A model generated the notes under the pieces. It saw only the letters and a list, made by a program, of their open reading frames with translations. It searched no databases and was not told the DNA's origin. The position numbers and the translations under genes were made by a program. Of a stretch of DNA of 64,000 nt, positions 62,247 through 64,000 are shown in pieces; positions within the stretch are counted from its first letter, which is position 1, and the number at the start of each line of letters is the position of its first letter. The stretch comes from SZUA-36 sp963704855. GTDB lineage: Bacteria; Pseudomonadota; Gammaproteobacteria; Xanthomonadales; SZUA-36. Where the stretch lies: contig CAVPHY010000010.1 of the NCBI GenBank assembly GCA_963704855.1, positions 1-64,000 of the forward strand, written 5' to 3'.

Positions 62247-63687
62247 ATGAATAAAGTATCCAGACAAAGCTGAAAAAGCCCTGGCCACGGCCACCAGTTA
62301 CACCGAATGGTACGAGGCGGCTCTTGAACTGGACCGTCATGAGGGGCGTGACAAATGGCGCGAGGAGAACGAGTCGGACGAATACGACTACCGCTTGCTG
62401 GCTTCCCGTGTGAACGTATTGAAGAAACTGCGGCGCGAACGGGATGTCGATCGCACGATCTTCCGCCTGCGCGAGGAACTGCACGGTAACCTCGGCAACA
62501 TGGCCAATCCGGCACTCTACCAGCATGCCCGGACCGGCACCAAGAAGCTGATCAATGAATACCTGGACGAGGTATCCACCTGTCTCCAACTGCTATGTGA
62601 CAGCGATATCAAGGCGCTCCCGCCGATGCGCAAACGGCGTTTTCTGAAGCGTGCGGCCCGCAGCTTCGGACGTTCCTGCCTGTTGCTGAGCGGCGGCGCA
62701 TCACAGGGTCTGTTCCACCTCGGGGTGATCAAGGAACTGGAGGCCGAGGGCATCATGCCGCGTGTCATCACCGGCTCAAGCGCCGGCGCGGTCATCGCCG
62801 GTATCGTCTGCAGCCACACCGATGCCGAACTTGAAGAGTTGCTGGTTCCCAGCCGGATGCAGTTCGAATGGTGCCGGATGTTCGGCATTACCGACATGAT
62901 CAAGGGTTCCGGCGTGCTGGACCAGTCACTGCTGAAGAAATCGATTGAACACAATATCCCGGAAATGACTTTCCTCGAGGCCTATGTACACACCAACCGC
63001 ATCCTCAACATCACCGTGTCACCGGCCGACCCCCACCAGTTCCCGCGGCTGCTCAACTACCTGACCGCACCGAATGTCCTGATCCGCAGGGCAGTCCTGG
63101 CATCGTCGGCCATTCCCGGCCTGTTCCCGCCGGTGCAGTTGCGGGCCAAGAACTTTAACGGCAAATCGGTGGCCTACATGCCGCAAAGCCGCTGGATTGA
63201 CGGTTCGGTGCACGAGGATATTCCGAAAGAACGGGTCAACCGCTTGCACAATATCAATCACTACATCGTCAGCCAGACGAATCCGCATGTATTGCCGTTC
63301 ATGAGTGACGATATGGACGAGAAAGGATTGCTGCCCTTCATCCAGGATGTGATTATCAAGGGTCCCATGGTGCAGTTGGAGCATGTCCTGGAGTTGGTTC
63401 ACCAGCATTTCGATCTACCAGGCTTGAGCTCCATTATCAAGAAAGCGCACGCGATGGCGCGGCAGACATACAGTGGCGATATCACCATCTACCCGGAACG
63501 GCACATTGTGAACCTCAAAAAAACGTTTTCCAACTTCGGGCCGGCAGAGGTCGAAAAAATACTCTGGGAAGGTCGCCGCGCCACCTGGCCAAAAATCGAA
63601 CGCATCAGGAATACCACGCAAATAAGCAGGACCTTTGATGTTTGTCTGCAACACATGAGTGAGCGCTACCGTTACGTGAAACGTTAA
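62247..63687 (+). CDS. DUF3336 patatin-like lipase (one frameshift near 62267)
   Basis: About 480 residues. The start ATG 62247 reads MNKVS, and removing one A from tccagac gives DKAEKALATATSYTEWYEAA, the normal start of a DUF3336 domain that continues YDYRLLASRVNVLKKLRRER. The unrepaired frame would begin at TTG 62395. The patatin domain has the oxyanion loop LLLSGGASQGLFHLGV, nucleophile GSSAG near residue 178 in the repaired protein and the catalytic Asp in RWIDGSVHEDIP. This architecture is that of yeast-Tgl-like triacylglycerol lipases and many marine bacteria. It follows the CLC gene by 91 bases. Confidence 0.9.
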
Positions 63688-63704
63688 ACCCAAAGAGACC
63701 CAAT

Positions 63705-64000
63705 ATGACCCTGAAATTTATACGTCACATCAAGCTGTTACTTTGCCTGTTAGCCATCATGCCTTTTGGCGCGGATGCCTTCGCCGCTGACAGCCGTTCG
63801 GTTGCGCTGGTCAATGCCAATATTTTCAACGGCGTCGACAATGGGATTATTTCCGGCAAGACCATCCTGGTAAGTAACGGCGCCATTGAACGCATCATCG
63901 ATTCCGCTGCAGGGGTGCCGACGGATTACAACATCATCGATTGCGAAAACAACTACCTGGTGCCGGGCCTGATTGACGCACATACCCATCTCGAATCATT
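63705..64000 (+). CDS. Exported amidohydrolase (N-terminal part, window end)
   Basis: The first 98 residues of an amidohydrolase: signal peptide IKLLLCLLAIMPFGADAFAA, then VALVNANIFNGVDNGIISGK and the metal motif VPGLIDAHTHLES. It is cut by the window end. The family is the same as the intact protein at 13485-15521, but the HxH motif is HTH here instead of HKH. It begins 17 bases after the patatin stop, so they are probably co-transcribed. Confidence 0.9.
   Translation, partial: MTLKFIRHIKLLLCLLAIMPFGADAFAADSRSVALVNANIFNGVDNGIISGKTILVSNGAIERIIDSAAGVPTDYNIIDCENNYLVPGLIDAHTHLES

Noticed and set aside
1..64000. CRISPR arrays, tRNA and rRNA genes, integrases and complete insertion sequences
   Set aside because: No regularly spaced repeats, cloverleaf-like sequences, rRNA segments or transposase/integrase motifs were found on reading both strands; the dispersed repeats are irregularly spaced and short.

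Overview
The window reads as a chromosomal contig from a free-living, probably marine or sediment Gammaproteobacterium. The evidence is the gene families: YedI/DUF808, YecH, TIGR02450 Trp-rich protein, CIA30, Fe-superoxide dismutase, YadGH-type ABC exporter, Ppc ending in QNTG, CLC channel and RND efflux. It also has many exported amidohydrolases and peptidases and a family of dispersed ggggtcagagtaaaggg repeats. I cannot name a genus. No rRNA, tRNA, prophage, CRISPR array or complete insertion sequence was recognised.

Layout. Bases 1-1660 are a very GC-rich, frame-broken aceE/aceF segment that stops abruptly at AT-rich DNA. It may be a decayed import or an assembly chimera. Bases 2-8 kb hold a HigA-type antitoxin with a truncated toxin, a NTF2-like membrane protein, a YadGH ABC exporter, an M28 peptidase and orphan antitoxin material. 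Bases 8-16 kb hold a 2-oxoglutarate oxygenase, an AttEFGH-like ABC operon (ATPase, FtsX-type permease, AttH lipoprotein), an amidohydrolase and a sulfatase remnant. Bases 16-24 kb hold a VNG-repeat protein, fasciclin, thioredoxin, VapBC, glutathione peroxidase, YedI, a beta-helix protein, a mini EF-hand protein, a flavin reductase and a higBA locus with a broken toxin. Bases 24-37 kb hold ppc, PhzF, an FMN hydroxy-acid oxidase, an exported ureohydrolase beside a metal-site-degenerate paralogue, CIA30, M19 dipeptidase, a CPBP protease and a Tat-exported dienelactone hydrolase. Bases 37-45 kb hold an MFS transporter fused to zinc ribbons, a second zinc-ribbon protein, a TIR-TM-TPR protein with a small coupled partner, a secreted lipoprotein, three tiny membrane proteins and a second fasciclin. 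Bases 45-64 kb hold an RND efflux pair, a Doc/RHH module, a beta-propeller, an exported SDR, hydrolases, two patatins, Fe-ADH, sodB, a CLC channel and the start of an amidohydrolase.

Three themes cut across the window. First, a repeat family sits at gene ends and in one case inside a coding sequence; it supplies stop codons to two genes and 18 codons to a lipoprotein signal region. Second, eight otherwise good genes carry ten frameshifts and all ten are single-base insertions, which points to sequence error rather than decay. Third, five toxin-antitoxin-like loci occur; two are intact, two keep the antitoxin while the toxin is truncated or stopped, and one is an orphan. The candidates I consider most worth testing are the TIR-TM-TPR operon, the ureohydrolase/pseudo-ureohydrolase pair and the MFS-zinc-ribbon fusion.
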